Shown here: piece after piece, positions 1 to 7,955 of the stretch
Layout of the letters: the number at the start of each line of letters is the position of its first letter
Numbering within the stretch: the first letter of the stretch is position 1
Assembly (NCBI GenBank): GCA_027858215.1
Contig: JAQIDD010000201.1
Location: 1-19,801, forward strand
DNA from: Candidatus Delongbacteria bacterium
GTDB lineage: Bacteria > Bacteroidota > Bacteroidia > Bacteroidales > ML635J-15
DNA length: 19,801 nt
Reading direction: 5' to 3'
Translations under genes and position numbers: made by a program
The notes under the pieces: model-generated
What the model was told of the DNA's origin: nothing
Database searches by the model: none
Seen by the model: only the letters and a program-made list of their open reading frames with translations

Positions 1-481
1 TTACACGGGTGATGAAAAAACCGAACAATATGGAGAAAAATATGACCGAAAGCATTTGGGAATTGTCTGTAAAGGAGCTGAAAAGGTTGTCGGGAATGAT
101 GTTTATCAGCGTGTTGCCAAGCGTGTCGGGTGTGATATCCAGGTCCACTTCAGCGGCCAAATTGATGTCAGCACCAACCCCGGGTTTTAGTATGTTCACA
201 AAAACCAAGCCCACTAAAAGTGCCAGCGTTGTCGTCATCAGATAATAACCAATGGTTTTTAATCCCAGGCGCCCCAGGTTTTCAGCTCCCCCAAGGTTGG
301 CTACACCTGAAATCACAGAACTCAATATCAGGGGAACAATGATCATCTTCAGTGCACGCAGAAAAGCAGTGCCCATCCATTCGACATATCCGATGTATTC
401 TTTAAAATATACGCCGAACAAAATCGCCAGAATAAGTGCCAGTAATATTTGCCAGTGTAATTTGAATTTGAATCTTTTCAT
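1..481 (-). CDS. Dicarboxylate/amino acid:cation symporter, N-terminal part (runs off the window)
   Basis: Partial gene: only the first 160 codons are inside the window, read from an ATG at 481 towards base 1, with no stop. The translation begins MKRFKFKLHWQILLALILAI and continues with a second hydrophobic stretch, MIIVPLILSSVISGVANLGG, which is the characteristic early-helix motif of the SDF (DAACS) family of sodium- or proton-coupled symporters for glutamate, aspartate or C4-dicarboxylates. A third hydrophobic stretch starts about residue 88 (TTLALLVGLVFVNIL). The family is an inner-membrane trimer of about 400 residues, so more than half the gene, including the substrate- and ion-binding hairpins, lies outside. 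Substrate therefore cannot be decided here. It is divergent from the TPR gene at 598, with a 116-base gap that must hold both promoters; I see no clean consensus promoter there. Confidence 0.88.
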   Translation of the reverse strand, partial: MKRFKFKLHWQILLALILAILFGVYFKEYIGYVEWMGTAFLRALKMIIVPLILSSVISGVANLGGAENLGRLGLKTIGYYLMTTTLALLVGLVFVNILKPGVGADINLAAEVDLDITPDTLGNTLINIIPDNLFSSFTDNSQMLSVIFFSILFGFFITRV

Positions 482-597
482 ACGGCAGATTTTTACACTA
501 AAGAAACAAAATATTTTGCTTGTTGCAAATACCAGGTTACACTTGAATGTCCATTAGCCGTAAAATATTTTTTATACTTTAGCGTTAAAATTTTTGA

Positions 598-2538
598 ATG
601 TTGAAAATACGATATAGTGTGCTGTTTTTGTGTTTGCAATTGTTTATTCCGAACAATGCCATGCCACAGTTTCAGCACAATTATTACGAAAGGGCATTGT
701 TTCAGTTGCAGCAGGAAAATTACAAAGAGGCGGTCAAGTTGTTCACGTATGACATCAATATGGATGATGATAACCCGGATGTGTATTTTTTCAGGGGGTA
801 TTCGCGTTACATGCTGGAAGATTACCACGGTGCACTGAAAGATTTTTCGATATGTGTTGATAAAGCACCGGATTACCAGCAGGCATGGCTTCACAGGGCT
901 ATCATCAACAACAGAATGATGGATTATGAACAAGCCCGACGTGATTTCGACAAAGCCCTTGATCTGGATGATTCTGATGCCTTTGCATGGTTTCAAAGGG
1001 CTGTGAGCATGTTGTATCTCAACCAATACCAACAAGCCATTGATGATTGCAACAAAGCACTTGAAAAAGGACTGAATAACGTAGCTGTGTATATGGTCAG
1101 AGGAATGGCACACAGGGGTAAATCCGCAGTAGATGCAGCCATGGATGATTTTAATTCTGTGTTGGAATTACAACCTGACCATGCCGGTGTAATTGTTCAG
1201 AAAGGATTGACTTACAAGGAGATGGGGCTCAGGGATTCCGCCCGGTATTATATTGAACACGCCATTACGGTAGATTCATCGTTTTATTATGCTTACTATC
1301 AGCGTGCAGCAATGCACATGGAAGATACCAACTGGGACGCTGCATTGCATGACCTGAATTATATTCTGCGTAAAAACCCGTTGAATACAGCCGCTTTGTT
1401 TAACCGAGCAGTGGTTTACAGTCAATTGAAACAATTCAGGAAAGCCATCGGAGATTATACAACAATGCTCAAAGTGCAGCCTGAACACATCCTGGCCTGG
1501 TACAACAGGGCTGGTTTAAAAGTGGAAATTGAAGATTACAAAGGGGCACTCGAAGATTACAATCAGTGCATTAACTTGTTTCGTGATTTTGCCGATGCCT
1601 ATACAAACAGAGCCTATGTCAAAGATAAACTCAATCGCCCGAAGGAGGCTGCCAGAGACCGTAAAATGGCTGAATCCGTAAATGCCATTAATGCATTGAA
1701 ATGCAAAAGCCTGAAATACCGTCAGGGCATGGAATTGAAACGCCTTACAAGTTTAAGTGCAGATTTTAATGCAGATGCGGATGAAGCTGTGCCTGAAGTC
1801 AGTGCGGAATATGTGTTTTTTATTGTGCCTGACAATAGCCGGAACATAACATACAATTATTATGATGTTTATGGAAAAAACATGTATCCTGACGGGGTTT
1901 TTGATCAAAAAACCATTGCGCTGAGCAATGAAATCCATCTTTTGAGCGATGCAACCCTTTCCCATATGGTGGATTCATTGTCTGTGGTTATTGAATCTCA
2001 TCCTAAAACCTTAATAAACTATCTGTACAGAGCCGGTTTTTTGAGTTTGCAAGGCAACTTTAACCAGGCAATGAATGATTATGAAACGGCTTTTAAGCTT
2101 GTTCCCGATAATCCACTTGTGTATTTTTCAAAGGCTAATACGCTGGTGTTACTGGGCTTGTTTATGGAAAACATCAACCCTGAGCAAGAGGTATATACCA
2201 GGACATTTAAACCCAGCATTAAAGAGAATGTCAAGGTAAATCCAAATTACAAAGATGCGCTGGAAACATACACAATGGCAATAAAACATGATAAAGACTT
2301 TGCTTTTGCTTATTTCAACCGTGCATATACTTATTCGCTGACATCGAATCATTGGGCGGGGATTGATGATTTTGAAAAGGCAATTGATGTTAGGCCGGAT
2401 TTTACAGAGGCCTATTTTAATCGTGGGTTAACCTATTTCTATCTGAAAGAGAAGAACAAGGCGTGCATAGACCTGAGCAATGCAGCCGGATCCGGTATGG
2501 ATAAAGCCTTTGATGTTATTGAGAAGTATTGCCAATGA
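598..2538 (+). CDS. Secreted or periplasmic tetratricopeptide-repeat protein
   Basis: 646 residues. A hydrophobic N-terminus (about residues 5-22) looks like a signal peptide. Roughly ten consecutive 34-residue TPR units fill residues 28-360, with the usual spacing of small and aromatic residues (for example AWLHRAIINNRMMDYEQARRDFDKAL at 96-121). A non-TPR insert of about 120 residues follows (about 362-485, including SAEYVFFIVPDNSRN), then about three more TPR units to the end. The tail, with the pattern NRGLTYFYLKEKNKACIDLSNA, is the common C-terminal end of Bacteroidota TPR proteins. TPR arrays bind other proteins; no catalytic motif is visible and no partner can be named. It is convergent with the next gene and stands alone. 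The ATG at 598 gives a normal signal peptide; a later ATG at 661 would lose it. Confidence 0.85.
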   Translation: MLKIRYSVLFLCLQLFIPNNAMPQFQHNYYERALFQLQQENYKEAVKLFTYDINMDDDNPDVYFFRGYSRYMLEDYHGALKDFSICVDKAPDYQQAWLHRAIINNRMMDYEQARRDFDKALDLDDSDAFAWFQRAVSMLYLNQYQQAIDDCNKALEKGLNNVAVYMVRGMAHRGKSAVDAAMDDFNSVLELQPDHAGVIVQKGLTYKEMGLRDSARYYIEHAITVDSSFYYAYYQRAAMHMEDTNWDAALHDLNYILRKNPLNTAALFNRAVVYSQLKQFRKAIGDYTTMLKVQPEHILAWYNRAGLKVEIEDYKGALEDYNQCINLFRDFADAYTNRAYVKDKLNRPKEAARDRKMAESVNAINALKCKSLKYRQGMELKRLTSLSADFNADADEAVPEVSAEYVFFIVPDNSRNITYNYYDVYGKNMYPDGVFDQKTIALSNEIHLLSDATLSHMVDSLSVVIESHPKTLINYLYRAGFLSLQGNFNQAMNDYETAFKLVPDNPLVYFSKANTLVLLGLFMENINPEQEVYTRTFKPSIKENVKVNPNYKDALETYTMAIKHDKDFAFAYFNRAYTYSLTSNHWAGIDDFEKAIDVRPDFTEAYFNRGLTYFYLKEKNKACIDLSNAAGSGMDKAFDVIEKYCQ

Positions 2539-2567
2539 TCCCATTGCGATGATGCTAAAACGCATGT

Positions 2568-3092
2568 TTACCTTCCGGGTAACTTTTGAATGCAGTCTGG
2601 ACAAACGGTATAATCCACGGGACAGGTGGTGATGGTATCTTTGTAAAAAATGTTTTCATCTTTCATGTCCACCCATTGATGACCCGATTTGAGCCGGTTG
2701 CAAATGGAGCAGCGTTTCATTGAATCGGTATCACCCTGGTAAAAACGTATGTTGGGAAGGCTGTGTTCTTCGTTGTCAAGGAAACAGTCAAACCGCATGA
2801 GGTTGCCCGATTCGGGAGTTAATCTCATTCTCATGAACCTGGCTATGCGGGGGCTGTCGCAACGAAAGTTGTATGCATACGGTTTTTGCATGATGCGTAC
2901 ACGTTGAAGCAGTACTTCAAAAAAAATCTTGACCTCATCGCTTTCAATGAGCGACATGAAGTTTTCATTTTCCCAGTCTGTGAAAGAAAAAGGAGGGGGC
3001 ATGTCAGAACGACGGAATCCTTCATCCAATTCTTTTAACCCTTTGATGCGGTTGTAAAGGTCTATCCAGTATGTGATTACAGGTTTATCCAT
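2568..3092 (-). CDS. Conserved hypothetical protein, PAS-like core with C-terminal zinc-ribbon-like motif
   Basis: 174 residues, no signal peptide or membrane segment, so probably cytoplasmic. The middle (about residues 72-110) contains FRCDSPRIARFMRMRLTP, which resembles from memory a family of small PAS-like bacterial proteins. The C-terminal part holds two cysteine pairs, C128-x2-C131 and C164-x2-C167, with another Cys at 157, arranged as CSICNRLKSGHQWVDM ... VCPDCIQKL. This matches the short cysteine tail seen at the end of many PAS-containing sensor proteins (pattern CSxCKKI...W...HGICPxC), where a metal site is suspected but the job is not established. No kinase, DNA-binding or output domain is attached. 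The gene is single, convergent with the TPR gene, with a good Bacteroidota promoter upstream. Function unknown. Confidence 0.8.
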   Translation of the reverse strand: MDKPVITYWIDLYNRIKGLKELDEGFRRSDMPPPFSFTDWENENFMSLIESDEVKIFFEVLLQRVRIMQKPYAYNFRCDSPRIARFMRMRLTPESGNLMRFDCFLDNEEHSLPNIRFYQGDTDSMKRCSICNRLKSGHQWVDMKDENIFYKDTITTCPVDYTVCPDCIQKLPGR

Positions 3093-3140
3093 AAATTAAA
3101 GCATTAAGGAGCTTTCTGAAAAAAATATACCTTTAAAAAA

Positions 3141-3171
3141 CAAATGTAATGAATGAGATGCAAGGCGCAAA
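3141..3171 (-). promoter_or_regulatory. Promoter of the 2568-3092 gene
   Basis: On the minus strand TTTG (3171-3168), a 19-base spacer, then TACATTTG (3148-3141), an exact match to the Bacteroidota sigma-ABfr consensus TTTG-N19-TAnnTTTG. Transcription would begin near 3134, about 40 bases before the ATG at 3092. Confidence 0.6.
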
Positions 3172-3362
3172 TTTTTCTGAAGAACCATTGCTATTTGAAA
3201 AACTTTAAAGCATTCAGATTGTTTAATATGTTTGTTCCTGTAGGGTTTTCAGCGTTTCTCATATCGTGTTTCAACAATTTGCATTGTCTATGAAAAACTT
3301 TATAAATGTTGATGTGAAAGAGTTTTTAGAAAATCCATGAAGATTCAAAACAATCTTTGGGG

Positions 3363-3499
3363 CCAGTCTAAAAAGTCAAATAAATGAGAAATGCCACAAA
3401 GCCACCAAGATTCACAAATGGCTGTATTGCAATGTTTTGAAACCTGTGACGCTTTGTGTCTTCGTGTCATAGTGGCAATGCAATGACTTTTTAGACTGG
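3363..3499. repeat. Long imperfect palindrome (137 bases)
   Basis: The outer arms are a perfect 16-base inverted pair: CCAGTCTAAAAAGTCA at 3363-3378 and TGACTTTTTAGACTGG at 3484-3499. Inside them a second, imperfect pair faces each other: TGCCACAAAGCCACCAAG (from 3392) and the region ending TCGTGTCATAGTGGCA (to about 3478). The similarity continues weakly outside the arms (TTCAAAA on the left, TTTTGAAA on the right). This has the look of a decayed interspersed intergenic element or a very long hairpin; there is no coding capacity. The inner wording (CACAAAG.CAC / TTTGTGTCTTCGTG) resembles from memory dispersed repeats in environmental Bacteroidota, not checked. Confidence 0.6.
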
Positions 3500-3543
3500 G
3501 ATCATCTTTTGAAAGCAAAAAAAATATAATTTTCTTTGTTCTC

Positions 3544-4188
3544 ATGATGAAAGAAAATACACACAGGCGCTATAAAAACATCGTTTTTGATTTGGGACAG
3601 GTGTTGTTGCCGATAGATTTTGATGCTCCGGTCAGGGCATTTACCAGTTTAGGGCTGAAAGATTTTGATACCTTATATCATGAGTCTGTACAGGCAGATT
3701 TGTTCAATTTATTGGAGACCGGAAAAATCACCGAAGAACGTTTCCGTGATGAGTTGAGACGTATTTCCGGGATGCCCTGGACTGATACGAAAATTGATGA
3801 GGCGTGGAATACCATTATTCTGGAATTCAGGCCGGCAACCATTGAGATGCTTAAATCATTATCCAAAGTGTACCGTTTGTTTTTACTCAGCAACACAAAC
3901 AGTATTCATTACAGGTGCTATAATCAGCAAATAAAGCAAAAGTTTTGCCCGGATGGAATAAGTGCTTTTTTTGAGCACATGTTTCTTTCTCATCAGATGG
4001 GAGCAAGGAAACCGGAGCCGGAAATATTTCTTTCGATGCAGAAACAAACCGGAATGGTTCCAGCACAAACCCTTTTTATTGATGACAATGCAAAGAACAT
4101 AAAAACCGCTCAATCGTTGGGATATCATACCCTGCATTTACGTGATGGAATGAAAGTAGAGGAGAAGCGTTTTTGTGCGGATTTATAG
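3544..4188 (+). CDS. HAD superfamily phosphatase, YihX-like
   Basis: 214 residues, cytoplasmic. All four HAD motifs are visible: motif I around FDLGQVL with nucleophile D16, motif II LLSNTN with S116, motif III lysine K156 in GARKPEPEIF, and motif IV FIDDNAKNI with D180-D181. The usual second aspartate of motif I is replaced by glycine (DLG), which is normal for the YihX / epoxide-hydrolase-N-terminal branch of subfamily IA; E. coli YihX (alpha-D-glucose-1-phosphate phosphatase) carries the same FDLGNV and LSNTN signatures. The helical cap is residues about 25-95. Substrate cannot be told from sequence. Two ATGs stand in a row (3544 and 3547) and there is no clear ribosome binding site, as is common in this phylum. 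The tRNA-Arg promoter begins 10 bases after the stop. Confidence 0.88.
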   Translation: MMKENTHRRYKNIVFDLGQVLLPIDFDAPVRAFTSLGLKDFDTLYHESVQADLFNLLETGKITEERFRDELRRISGMPWTDTKIDEAWNTIILEFRPATIEMLKSLSKVYRLFLLSNTNSIHYRCYNQQIKQKFCPDGISAFFEHMFLSHQMGARKPEPEIFLSMQKQTGMVPAQTLFIDDNAKNIKTAQSLGYHTLHLRDGMKVEEKRFCADL

Positions 4189-4198
4189 CAAAATAAAA

Positions 4199-4228
4199 TT
4201 TGCAAATGATATCATTTTTGTATCTTTG
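4199..4228 (+). promoter_or_regulatory. Promoter of tRNA-Arg
   Basis: TTTG at 4199-4202, 18-base spacer, TATCTTTG at 4221-4228: full match to the Bacteroidota promoter form. The start point would fall near 4235, a dozen bases before the mature tRNA 5' end. Confidence 0.65.
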
Positions 4229-4247
4229 CCCTTCGAAAATTAACAAC

Positions 4248-4322
4248 GGTCCAGTAGCTCAGTTGGATTAGAGCAACGGCCTTCTAAGCCGTAGGTCCCA
4301 GGTTCGAGCCCTGGCTGGATCA
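4248..4322 (+). tRNA. tRNA-Arg (anticodon UCU)
   Basis: A complete cloverleaf can be written by hand. Acceptor stem GGTCCAG pairs with CTGGATC (one G-U), D arm GCTC...GAGC, anticodon stem ACGGC/GCCGT with loop CTTCTAA, so the anticodon is TCT at 4283-4285 (reads AGA), short variable loop, T arm CCAGG-TTCGAGC-CCTGG, discriminator A at 4322. The next bases are CT, so the CCA end is not encoded and must be added after 3' processing. It has its own promoter and a strong terminator and is transcribed as a single tRNA. Confidence 0.97.
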
Positions 4323-4329
4323 CTCACCG

Positions 4330-4357
4330 CCGGATGTCATACTGATATCCGGTTTTT
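4330..4357 (+). terminator. Rho-independent terminator of tRNA-Arg
   Basis: CCGGATGTCA (4330-4339), loop TAC, TGATATCCGG (4343-4352): a 10-base-pair stem with one G-U pair, followed by TTTTT at 4353-4357. It sits 8 bases after the mature tRNA end. Confidence 0.85.
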
Positions 4358-4456
4358 AAATTGAATTTCAAATAATGCATGTGACTAGATTAAACATCAT
4401 TTCCCCAAAAAAAATGCAAGCTGTTTTTATCAAAAATTGAAATTAATCAGAGTATG

Positions 4457-4487
4457 TTGTTCAAATTCCGTAATAATTATAATTTTG
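4457..4487 (+). promoter_or_regulatory. Promoter of rnz
   Basis: TTG at 4457-4459, 20-base spacer, TAATTTTG at 4480-4487, matching TAnnTTTG. Predicted start near 4494, giving a leader of about 30 bases before the ATG at 4525. Confidence 0.5.
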
Positions 4488-4524
4488 GAAATATTGTCAA
4501 TTAATATATTATTACAGTGAGCAA

Positions 4525-5445
4525 ATGAAACCCGACTTCAAATTACACATTCTGGGAAAAAGCTCAGCGATTCCCACAAAAACATCGTTCCCGAGTGCTC
4601 AATTGTTAAGATTCCACAATCATTCTTTCCTCATTGATTGCGGGGAAGGCTGTCAAATACAGTTGCGGCGTAATCAACTGGGCTTTTCAGAAATACGACA
4701 CATTTTTATTTCACATGTCCATGGAGATCATTATTTTGGATTATTCGGTCTGCTTTCAAGCATGAGGTTGCTGGGACGCAATCAAATTTTGCATATACAT
4801 GCCCATCCCAAACTGGAGTCCATCATTAAATATGTGTTCTCCCAGGGGGGCTCTATGCCCGAATTCCCCATCGTGTTTCACAAACTTAATTTCAACGCAA
4901 AAGAATTAATCCTCAGTAACAAACTGTTGGATATTTATTCATTTCCCATGAAACATAAAATACCCGTTTGCGGGTTTTTGTTTCAGGAAAAACAAACAGC
5001 ACGCAACATCATTGAAAAGGAGATTGATGCCTATGATATGTCATACCAGGAAATACGCCGTATAAAACAAGGGGCTGACCTCGTAAGAAACGGTAAAACC
5101 ATTGAAAAAAATGATAAACTTACCTTGCCGGGACATGCTTTGCGTTCGTATGCATATTGCTCAGATACAGCTTATTACCCAGAGATGGTTAAACACATCA
5201 AAAACGTGCAATGTTTATACCACGAGGCTACGTTTGGCAATCATCTGAAAGAAAATGCCAAAGAGACATTTCATTCGACAGCGTGTGAAGCTGCGATGAT
5301 TGCACGTGAAGCAAACGCTAAAAAACTGTTGCTTGGCCATTTTTCCACGCGTTACCATACCCCTGATGAGATGGTCAGTGAAGCGCGGGAAATATTCCCG
5401 GAAACATACGCTGCCAATGAGAATGATGTTGTTGTTTTTCAGTGA
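4525..5445 (+). CDS. rnz: Ribonuclease Z
   Basis: 306 residues, the usual length of the short bacterial RNase Z. It is a metallo-beta-lactamase-fold endonuclease that cuts tRNA precursors just after the discriminator base so that CCA can be added. The zinc motif HxHxDH is present as H64-V-H66-G-D68-H69; further expected ligands are H144 (MKHKIPVCGF), D214 (CSDTAYY) and H272 (LLLGHFSTRY). The region PxHALRSYAYCSDT and the motif YHEATF (232-237) are also family signatures. The flexible exosite arm used for tRNA binding is the stretch about 155-200. The gene has its own promoter behind the tRNA-Arg terminator; the neighbouring tRNA, lacking an encoded CCA, is exactly the class of substrate this enzyme handles. 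It is convergent with amrS, 77 bases away. Confidence 0.95.
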   Translation: MKPDFKLHILGKSSAIPTKTSFPSAQLLRFHNHSFLIDCGEGCQIQLRRNQLGFSEIRHIFISHVHGDHYFGLFGLLSSMRLLGRNQILHIHAHPKLESIIKYVFSQGGSMPEFPIVFHKLNFNAKELILSNKLLDIYSFPMKHKIPVCGFLFQEKQTARNIIEKEIDAYDMSYQEIRRIKQGADLVRNGKTIEKNDKLTLPGHALRSYAYCSDTAYYPEMVKHIKNVQCLYHEATFGNHLKENAKETFHSTACEAAMIAREANAKKLLLGHFSTRYHTPDEMVSEAREIFPETYAANENDVVVFQ

Positions 5446-5522
5446 AGACAGACAAATCATATTTTCCAAAACCCTACAGAGGCGATCGCTATGACTCTAA
5501 TCATTTTCCTGAACACCTGAAG

Positions 5523-6533
5523 CTAACTCACCTCAATGATTTTGCTGTTGCATTTCCTGCAATATTTGCCGTCTTTCAGATGATTTACAGCGCTGAATCC
5601 CTGCCTGCTGATAGCTAAGGTGCCACAATCCGGACAATAGGTGTTCTCAGCCTCTCCGGCCATAATATTTCCCGGGTACACATACAACAAACCTGCATTC
5701 ATGGCTTTTTTCCTCACTTCAAATATACGATTTTCAGGTGTGGGAGGGACGTTACGCAATTTGTATGTGGGATAAAAACGGGAAATATGCAGCGGAACTT
5801 CATGCATGTTGCGTTCGGTCATCCAGTAGAAAAACGCATCCAGCTCTTCGTCTTTGTCACTGATGCCGGGAATGAGCAAGATGGTGATTTCAAGATGCGC
5901 TTTACTTTTATGAATGGTTTCAATGCTTTTCAATATAGGTTTCAGAGGCCCGCCGGTTATTTCCTTGTGGACTTTCTCGTTGAAACCCTTCATGTCAATG
6001 TTCACAGCATCAATTACTGGCAGTAATTGATGAAGTGGTTCAGGATTGATCAAACCATTGCTGACCATGATGTTTTTTATGGTTTTCTTGTGTGCCAGCT
6101 CCGCAATTTTATACATCATCTCATAAAAAATTGTGGGTTCGGTGTAGGTATATGCAATGGATTGCAGACCACGTGATGCCACATTGTCCACAATTTGTTC
6201 CGGTGTAATTATCCGGGATGGATTGACGGGATTGCTTGCCTGTGAGATATCACTGTTCTGGCAATTTTTACAATGCATATTACAACCTGCTGTGCCAATG
6301 CTATATACTTCGCTCCCCGGCATAAAATGATACAATGGTTTCTTTTCCACCGGGTCAATGTTGCCGGCAATTACGTGTCCCCACGACAACGCCCTGAATT
6401 TACTGTCAATTAACATACGTGTACCACACGGGCTCATTTCATTTTCTTCAAGCACACATGCTTGCGGACACAATTGACACAGTGCTTTTCCATCTTTCCT
6501 GATTTTGTAAAAATACGCTTCTTTCCTGTTCAT
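5523..6533 (-). CDS. amrS: AmmeMemoRadiSam system radical SAM enzyme
   Basis: 336 residues. The radical SAM cluster motif CxxxCxxC is C84-NMH-C88-KN-C91, followed by the SAM-binding surroundings of pyruvate-formate-lyase-activase-like enzymes. An N-terminal pair CQLCPQAC (C19, C22, C26) and C36 precede it, and the C-terminus carries a rubredoxin-like tail with C300-x2-C303 and C325-x2-C328, which could hold zinc or an auxiliary centre. The family is defined by constant association with MEMO-like and AMMECR1 proteins; the reaction is not settled to my knowledge. Here the gene starts only 3 bases after the stop of the fused MEMO-AMMECR1 gene, so the two are almost certainly one transcript and probably translationally coupled. 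Radical SAM catalysis needs reduced, oxygen-poor conditions, which fits an anaerobic or facultative host (inference). Confidence 0.93.
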   Translation of the reverse strand: MNRKEAYFYKIRKDGKALCQLCPQACVLEENEMSPCGTRMLIDSKFRALSWGHVIAGNIDPVEKKPLYHFMPGSEVYSIGTAGCNMHCKNCQNSDISQASNPVNPSRIITPEQIVDNVASRGLQSIAYTYTEPTIFYEMMYKIAELAHKKTIKNIMVSNGLINPEPLHQLLPVIDAVNIDMKGFNEKVHKEITGGPLKPILKSIETIHKSKAHLEITILLIPGISDKDEELDAFFYWMTERNMHEVPLHISRFYPTYKLRNVPPTPENRIFEVRKKAMNAGLLYVYPGNIMAGEAENTYCPDCGTLAISRQGFSAVNHLKDGKYCRKCNSKIIEVS

Positions 6534-6536
6534 ATC

Positions 6537-7955
6537 CTATTCCTCATTAAAAACAATGGCTTCATACAAATACACTTCTGCGTCTTTCCATCCATCCCAT
6601 GAAAGTCCGGCTTTATCCCTGGCACAGTGGCCGAGAAACTCTTCTTTGTCCCAGCCTGTTTCGGTAGCAACTTGTGGCAAAAATGTGCCTGACGTCAAAC
6701 CATGTTTGATGTAAATACCGTGTTTGCCAAGTTCAAGTTCAGATATGTCTTTCATAGGATGCAGCGGTGTTAACACTGATATTTCAATCTCAGTGTCTGA
6801 TAATTCGTTTTCGAGTAAAGGTGAAAAACGGGTATCATGAAAAGCTGCAGCCACAGCCATTTCTTTTACCACTTTCCACAATGGCCGGTCATCGCCGAAA
6901 TTCCCAATACATCCCCGCAGTTTGCCATTTTTATGCAGGGTTACAAAAGCACCGCATGGTGTGGTAAGTTTTTCGGGAATACCTTCATCCTTTTCAGGTA
7001 AATCCACATCCTCCGGATGGAAGCTGACATCAATACTTTTGCGGGCCACATCCAGCAGAAACTGCTTCTCTTCATGGGAAAGGGTGAAATCCTTCTGTTT
7101 TTTTTCGTTCAAAAAACCTGCAATCGCTGCGTATCCAACCACCCTGCTGTGGTCGCCGAAAACAGCATCACCTGAATTGGCCGTGGATATTTTTTTCCAT
7201 TCGATGTCGCTGTTCTCAAACAATTTCAATATGGTTAAAACGGATGTCCAGCCGCAAATATCTGTTGAAAGCGACCTTAATCCTCTGTTTTTGTGTTTTT
7301 CCATAGTGGATACCAATTCCCCTGGTTTCCCACTGATGATGGCTTGTATGGTTTCTTTATCCACCTTCTGAGCGGTTTCATAATCAGGAAAATGGGAGAG
7401 GTCTGTAGAAATGACAAATGCCGTTTCAGGATCTGACAACCAGGGTTCAAGGGCTTTTGCCAGTTTTTCTGTAATATCTGTGTTATAACTGCCTATCAGC
7501 ATGGGTACAATTTTGACATCGTGCAAATGGTGTTTTAGGAACGGTATTTCTACTTCTATGCAATGTTCATTTTCGTGTGCCCTTGGTAGAAAATCAATGA
7601 AATCGTGGTCTTTTATTAATGTTTCTATTGTTTCTTTATCTATATCCACAGTGCCGACAGGAGTATCATAAGCATCACCGGCATACGCTGATACTCCATC
7701 AAAATGGGCATGGTGTGATGTCCCGATAACAAATACACGTTTTGTCTTTTCGGCATCAAGTTGAACAATGGCATCTGCTGCAATCTGACCTGAAAACACA
7801 TAACCGGCGTGTGGTGCAATGACCGCTTTAGCCGGACTGGCTTGTTTTTTAGATTTCGCATTGTCAAAGTAAGACTGCAATGCTTCTTTGAGGGTATTTT
7901 TATCATCTGAATAGAATTGTCCTGCAACCACTGGTTTTCTTATTTGTTTCATCAT
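6537..7955 (-). CDS. amrB: Fused MEMO-like / AMMECR1 protein (AmmeMemoRadiSam proteins B and A)
   Basis: 472 residues in two domains. Residues 1-283 are a MEMO1-like (class III extradiol-dioxygenase-like fold) domain: APHAGYVFSG with H49, GTSHHAHF with H81, NEHCIEVEIPFL (about 129-140) and TDICGW with C234. H49, H81 and C234 correspond to the metal-binding trio described for human MEMO1 (H49, H81, C244). Residues about 293-472 are an AMMECR1 domain with its hallmark LRGCIG (346-351) and PCGAFVTL (333-340). The linker (284-292) is short and charged. In many organisms these are separate genes; here they are one chain upstream of and coupled to the radical SAM enzyme, which supports physical complex formation. 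No established substrate. Start: ATG-ATG pair at 7955/7952; the conserved IRKPVVAGQFY begins five residues later, so either is acceptable. Confidence 0.93.
   Translation of the reverse strand: MMKQIRKPVVAGQFYSDDKNTLKEALQSYFDNAKSKKQASPAKAVIAPHAGYVFSGQIAADAIVQLDAEKTKRVFVIGTSHHAHFDGVSAYAGDAYDTPVGTVDIDKETIETLIKDHDFIDFLPRAHENEHCIEVEIPFLKHHLHDVKIVPMLIGSYNTDITEKLAKALEPWLSDPETAFVISTDLSHFPDYETAQKVDKETIQAIISGKPGELVSTMEKHKNRGLRSLSTDICGWTSVLTILKLFENSDIEWKKISTANSGDAVFGDHSRVVGYAAIAGFLNEKKQKDFTLSHEEKQFLLDVARKSIDVSFHPEDVDLPEKDEGIPEKLTTPCGAFVTLHKNGKLRGCIGNFGDDRPLWKVVKEMAVAAAFHDTRFSPLLENELSDTEIEISVLTPLHPMKDISELELGKHGIYIKHGLTSGTFLPQVATETGWDKEEFLGHCARDKAGLSWDGWKDAEVYLYEAIVFNEE

Larger units (their letters stand above)
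3093..3543. other. Intergenic region, 451 bases, no gene
   Basis: Between two divergent genes. It contains the minus-strand promoter at 3141-3171 and the palindromic repeat at 3363-3499. The short open frame on the minus strand (3345-3545) lies over the palindrome and has no protein-like features. A weak plus-strand -7 box (TAATTTTC, 3527-3534) may serve the HAD gene at 3544. Nothing else recognised. Confidence 0.6.

Noticed and set aside
493..1113. 206-residue open frame on the minus strand
   Set aside because: Lies opposite the TPR gene, whose repeats are unmistakable; the antisense translation has no domain pattern.
5482..5489. GCGATCGC palindrome (like cyanobacterial HIP1)
   Set aside because: Single occurrence noticed between convergent genes; chance.
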